Shown in pieces: positions 7,359 to 9,681 of a stretch of DNA of 9,681 bases. How positions within the stretch are numbered: the first letter of the stretch is position 1; each line of letters starts with the position of its first letter. The DNA comes from Pseudomonadota bacterium (lineage in GTDB: Bacteria; Pseudomonadota; Gammaproteobacteria; Steroidobacterales; Steroidobacteraceae). A model generated the notes under the pieces. It ran no database searches, was not told the DNA's origin, and worked only from the letters and a program-made list of their open reading frames with translations. Where the stretch lies: the NCBI GenBank assembly GCA_021817875.1, contig JAKAFQ010000124.1, forward strand, positions 1 to 9,681, in the 5' to 3' direction. Both the position numbers and the translations under genes were made by a program.

Positions 7359-8326
7359 ATGGGAAAGGGCAGCACCTCGTCGATGTGCGCGGCGCCGACC
7401 GCGAGCATCAGCGTACGGTCGAACCCGAGCGCCACTCCGCAGCACTGCGGCAGGCCCGCCTGCAGCGCCGCGAGCAGCCGCTCGTCGAGCCCGCAGACCG
7501 GGAGTCCCAGGCGGCGACGCGCATCGAGATCGTGCTCGAAGCGCGCGCGCTGTTCGTCGGCGTCCGCCAGCTCATCGAAGCCGTTGGCCAGTTCCACACC
7601 GTCGCAATACAGCTCGAAGCGCTGCGCGGTGCGCGGGTCGGCCGGATCGATCCGGGCGAGCGCCGCCTGGCTGGCCGGATAGCCGTAGACGAATGTCAGC
7701 CCCTGGTGTCCCAGCCGCGGTCCGATCCGCACGCCCATCAGGAACTCCAGCAACTCGTCACGATCGGCGCCAGCGGCGCGAAATCCGGCTTCCCGTGCCG
7801 CGTGCCCGAGCGCTTCGGTACCCGCCGTGAGCGGGTCGAGCGCCAGTTCCCTGAGGAACGCATCCTGATAGGACAGCCGCTCCGTCCGGCGCGCCGCCCC
7901 GCCGGGCGCGAGCAGCGCCCGCACCAGCGCCTCGAGCTCGCCCATGAGCCGCTCCAGGCTGAAGCCCAGCCGATACCACTCGATGAGCGTGAATTCCGCA
8001 TTGTGCAGCCGGCCTCGCTCGAGCGCGCGCACCACGTGACAGACCTGGTAAATGTCTCCCACGCCGCTCGCGATGAGGCGCTTCATCGCGTATTCCGGCG
8101 AGGTCTGCAGGAAGTACGGTTGCGCGGCCGTGGAGTCACCGGTGGCATCGAAGCGCACGCGGGCGGAGTGAAGGTGCACGTCCGTCACCGGGGTGTTGAT
8201 CACCAACGGAGTGTCCACCTCGAGCACGCCGCGGTCGGCAAAGAAACGACGGGTGCGCGCCAGCAGGGCGGCGCGCCGCTCGAGGCTTGCCCGGCCCGCG
8301 GTCGGCTGCCAGTCGCGGCCGGTCAC
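7346..8326 (-). CDS. epmA: EF-P--(R)-beta-lysine ligase EpmA (GenX/PoxA)
   Basis: A class II lysyl-tRNA synthetase paralogue without the anticodon-binding domain; it adenylates (R)-beta-lysine and transfers it to Lys34 of EF-P. With a GTG start at 8326 it has 326 residues (E. coli 325), and its N-terminus aligns with the family (DWQPTA, then RRFFADRGVLEVDTP, motif 1). QTSPEYAMKRLIASG and ELANGFDELADADEQ are diagnostic. Motif 2 reads VVRALERGRLHNAEFTLIEW: Arg100 and the downstream Glu remain, but the family F-R-N-E-E (E. coli) or F-R-x-G-E is altered and HNPEF is HNAEF. Motif 3 is GVALGFDR (297-304). GTG is chosen because it overlaps the psd stop as GTGA and gives the right length; the open frame farther upstream is psd in another frame. 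GAGG lies 3 nt before the start, so translation is probably coupled to psd. Confidence 0.95.
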   Translation of the reverse strand: MTGRDWQPTAGRASLERRAALLARTRRFFADRGVLEVDTPLVINTPVTDVHLHSARVRFDATGDSTAAQPYFLQTSPEYAMKRLIASGVGDIYQVCHVVRALERGRLHNAEFTLIEWYRLGFSLERLMGELEALVRALLAPGGAARRTERLSYQDAFLRELALDPLTAGTEALGHAAREAGFRAAGADRDELLEFLMGVRIGPRLGHQGLTFVYGYPASQAALARIDPADPRTAQRFELYCDGVELANGFDELADADEQRARFEHDLDARRRLGLPVCGLDERLLAALQAGLPQCCGVALGFDRTLMLAVGAAHIDEVLPFPIERA

Positions 8327-9225
8327 GCGCCTCGCCCGGCGGTCGCGGCCAGCCATCCGAGGGTCTGCCCGACGCGGATGGCGCTGCCTGGAGCCAGTTG
8401 AGGCAGCCACGCGAGCGTCTGTCGCGGCAGCAGCATGATGACCGTCGAGCCCATGTTGAACCGGCCGAGCTCCGTGCCCTTGTCGAGCCACGGGCCCGGC
8501 GCGGCCGGCAGCGCCAGCGCGCCCCGCACGCGCGGACGACGGGGTGTCACATCGCCGTGCCACACCGTGCTCATGCTGCCCACGAACAACGCCCCGATCA
8601 GCACCACGGCCAATGCGAGCGGCCCCTGCTCGAACATCAGCGCGATCCGCTCGTTACGGGCAAACAGGCCGGGGACCGCGGCGCTGGTCGTGGCGTTGAC
8701 GCTGAACAGCCGTCCCGGCACGTACCAGCCGGCCCGCAGGGCAGCCCCCATGGGCATGTGGATGCGATGATAGTTGGAAGGCGCGAGGTACAGCGTGGCG
8801 AACGCCCCGTCGGCGAAGCGCTCCACCCACGGCGAGGGGCCGCCGAGCAGCGCCTCCAGGCTGTACTCGTGTCCCTTGGCCTGCACGATCCGTCCGCCTT
8901 TGAGCTGCCCGATCTGGCTCACCGTGCCGTCCACCGGTGAGGCGAGCGCCCGTGGGTCCGGATCGACGGGGCGTGCGCCGGGGCGCAGACTGCGGGTGAA
9001 AAACGCATTGAAGCTCGCGTAGCGCAGCGGCTCGGGCTCGGCCGCCTCGCTCATGTCGGGCTGGAAATGGCGCACGAAAGCGCCGATCAGCGCATTCTTC
9101 AGCGGCCGCAGGCGGCTGCGGGTGAGCCGGTGCACCAGCCGCGACAGCAGGTGCTGCGGCAACAGATGCTGCAGCACGACGAACATCCGCGCGCGCAGCG
9201 TCGGGGATTCCCTGGCGCCATTCAT
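8323..9225 (-). CDS. psd: Phosphatidylserine decarboxylase proenzyme
   Basis: Makes phosphatidylethanolamine from phosphatidylserine at the inner membrane. The proenzyme cleaves itself to form a pyruvoyl group at the serine of the GST motif: here GRFNMGSTVI, Ser260, predicting a beta chain of 259 and an alpha chain of 41 residues. The catalytic triad is present: Asp99 in SPVDG, His156 in NYHRIHMP and Ser260. The family LGST is MGST here. Other blocks are SFNAFFTR, QAKGHEYSLEALL, FSVNATT and FARNERI. It has 300 residues from ATG 9225; E. coli Psd is 322, mostly through a longer C-terminus. A second ATG at codon 14 (MFVVLQHLLPQ) is possible; alignment of LQHLLPQ with the E. coli N-terminus does not settle it, and neither start has a strong Shine-Dalgarno. 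It lies 15 bp after the SCO gene and overlaps epmA by 4 bp. Confidence 0.95.
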   Translation of the reverse strand: MNGARESPTLRARMFVVLQHLLPQHLLSRLVHRLTRSRLRPLKNALIGAFVRHFQPDMSEAAEPEPLRYASFNAFFTRSLRPGARPVDPDPRALASPVDGTVSQIGQLKGGRIVQAKGHEYSLEALLGGPSPWVERFADGAFATLYLAPSNYHRIHMPMGAALRAGWYVPGRLFSVNATTSAAVPGLFARNERIALMFEQGPLALAVVLIGALFVGSMSTVWHGDVTPRRPRVRGALALPAAPGPWLDKGTELGRFNMGSTVIMLLPRQTLAWLPQLAPGSAIRVGQTLGWLAATAGRGA

Positions 9226-9240
9226 CGGGGGGCGGGGCGC

Positions 9241-9681
9241 TCAGGTGCGGGCGAGCCGCCGCGCCTGGCGGCGCAGCACCCCGGCCATGCGCCGGGCGTG
9301 AAACGGCGGCATGAACACCGCGACTTCCCGGGCCCGGGCGTCGAACAGGAACAGCGCCACGGTGTGCTCGAAGGTATCGTCTCCGCCGGGAAGGCGGATG
9401 GCGCCGGTGGCGACGCCGAGACTGCGGGCGAGCGCGTCGATCCGGGCCACATCGCCCGTCAGACCGATGAAATCCGGATCGAAGCGGCGCAGGTAGGCGG
9501 CCAGTACGGTCGGGGTGTCACGCTGCGGATCGATGGTCACGAACAGCACCTGCAGCTGCGGCAGGCGCGCGGCGCGCACCACGCGGCTCAGCAGGGCGAG
9601 CGTGTCCGGACACTCGTCGGTACAGTGAGTGAAGCCGAAGTACACCAGGGTGAGATGGCCCTGCAGGTCGGCCTGCGTGAA
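9241..9681 (-). CDS. SCO1/SenC/PrrC-family copper chaperone, N-terminus beyond window edge
   Basis: Thioredoxin-fold protein; SCO proteins usually deliver copper to the Cu-A centre of cytochrome c oxidase or reduce its cysteines on the periplasmic side of the membrane. 146 C-terminal residues are present and the frame is open to the last base, so the start and any membrane anchor are outside. YFGFTHCTDEC (Cys20 and Cys24 of the visible part) is the CxxxC copper site, with Thr where the family usually has Pro. The distal copper ligand is His106 in DDTFEHTVALFLFD. VTIDPQRDTP and FIGLTGDVARI are further family blocks. It is the first visible gene of the minus-strand run SCO-psd-epmA, with 15 bp before psd. 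No cytochrome oxidase gene is visible, so the client is not known. Confidence 0.9.
   Translation of the reverse strand, partial: FTQADLQGHLTLVYFGFTHCTDECPDTLALLSRVVRAARLPQLQVLFVTIDPQRDTPTVLAAYLRRFDPDFIGLTGDVARIDALARSLGVATGAIRLPGGDDTFEHTVALFLFDARAREVAVFMPPFHARRMAGVLRRQARRLART

Noticed and set aside
7112..8401. A 429-codon plus-strand open frame over epmA
   Set aside because: It is antisense to epmA with no domain and no ribosome binding site; a high-GC shadow.
8327..8563. N-terminal extension of epmA to an ATG at 8563
   Set aside because: It would overlap psd by about 240 bp with non-coding-like composition; GTG 8326 gives the family length and a GTGA overlap.

Overview
The window is an ordinary-looking chromosomal segment from a high-G+C gammaproteobacterium. 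Evidence for this is the separate ParC/ParE pair, an EF-P of the EpmA/EpmB-modified type, a proteobacterial phosphatidylserine decarboxylase and strong G/C bias at third codon positions. Some protein features (a FimX-like regulator, EpmA motif variants) suggest a Pseudomonas/Xanthomonas-side lineage rather than an enteric, but the species cannot be named from sequence alone. Coding density is high, and no tRNA, rRNA, CRISPR array, insertion sequence or phage gene was seen. The largest gap between genes is about 250 bp.

Layout. Positions 1-3658 (+) hold topoisomerase IV: the C-terminal two thirds of parE, then complete parC, separated by 94 bp that carry two stem-loops. Positions 3721-5391 (-) encode a PAS-GGDEF-EAL protein whose cyclase and phosphodiesterase sites are both degenerate, probably a FimX-like c-di-GMP effector without the N-terminal receiver domain. 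Positions 5644-7323 hold divergent epmB (-) and efp (+). Positions 7346-9681 (-) form a tight run transcribed in the order SCO-family copper chaperone (partial), psd, epmA; it converges on efp.

How the genes work together. EpmB makes (R)-beta-lysine, EpmA attaches it to Lys34 of EF-P, and modified EF-P rescues ribosomes stalled at polyproline. All three genes lie within about 2.7 kb, and efp is flanked by both of its modifying enzymes. epmA is translationally coupled to psd by a 4-bp overlap, which joins EF-P modification to phospholipid and respiratory-copper genes in one transcript. As I recall, parE, parC, fimX and psd are also near one another in Pseudomonas aeruginosa, which supports the FimX reading.

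I found no clearly new multi-gene system. The points most worth checking are the degenerate GGDEF/EAL protein and its upstream CRP-like palindrome, the perfect hairpins in nearly every intergenic gap, the efp promoter candidate that overlaps the epmB start codon, and several unusual motif residues (ParE QMK, Psd MGST, EpmA motif 2, SCO CTDEC).
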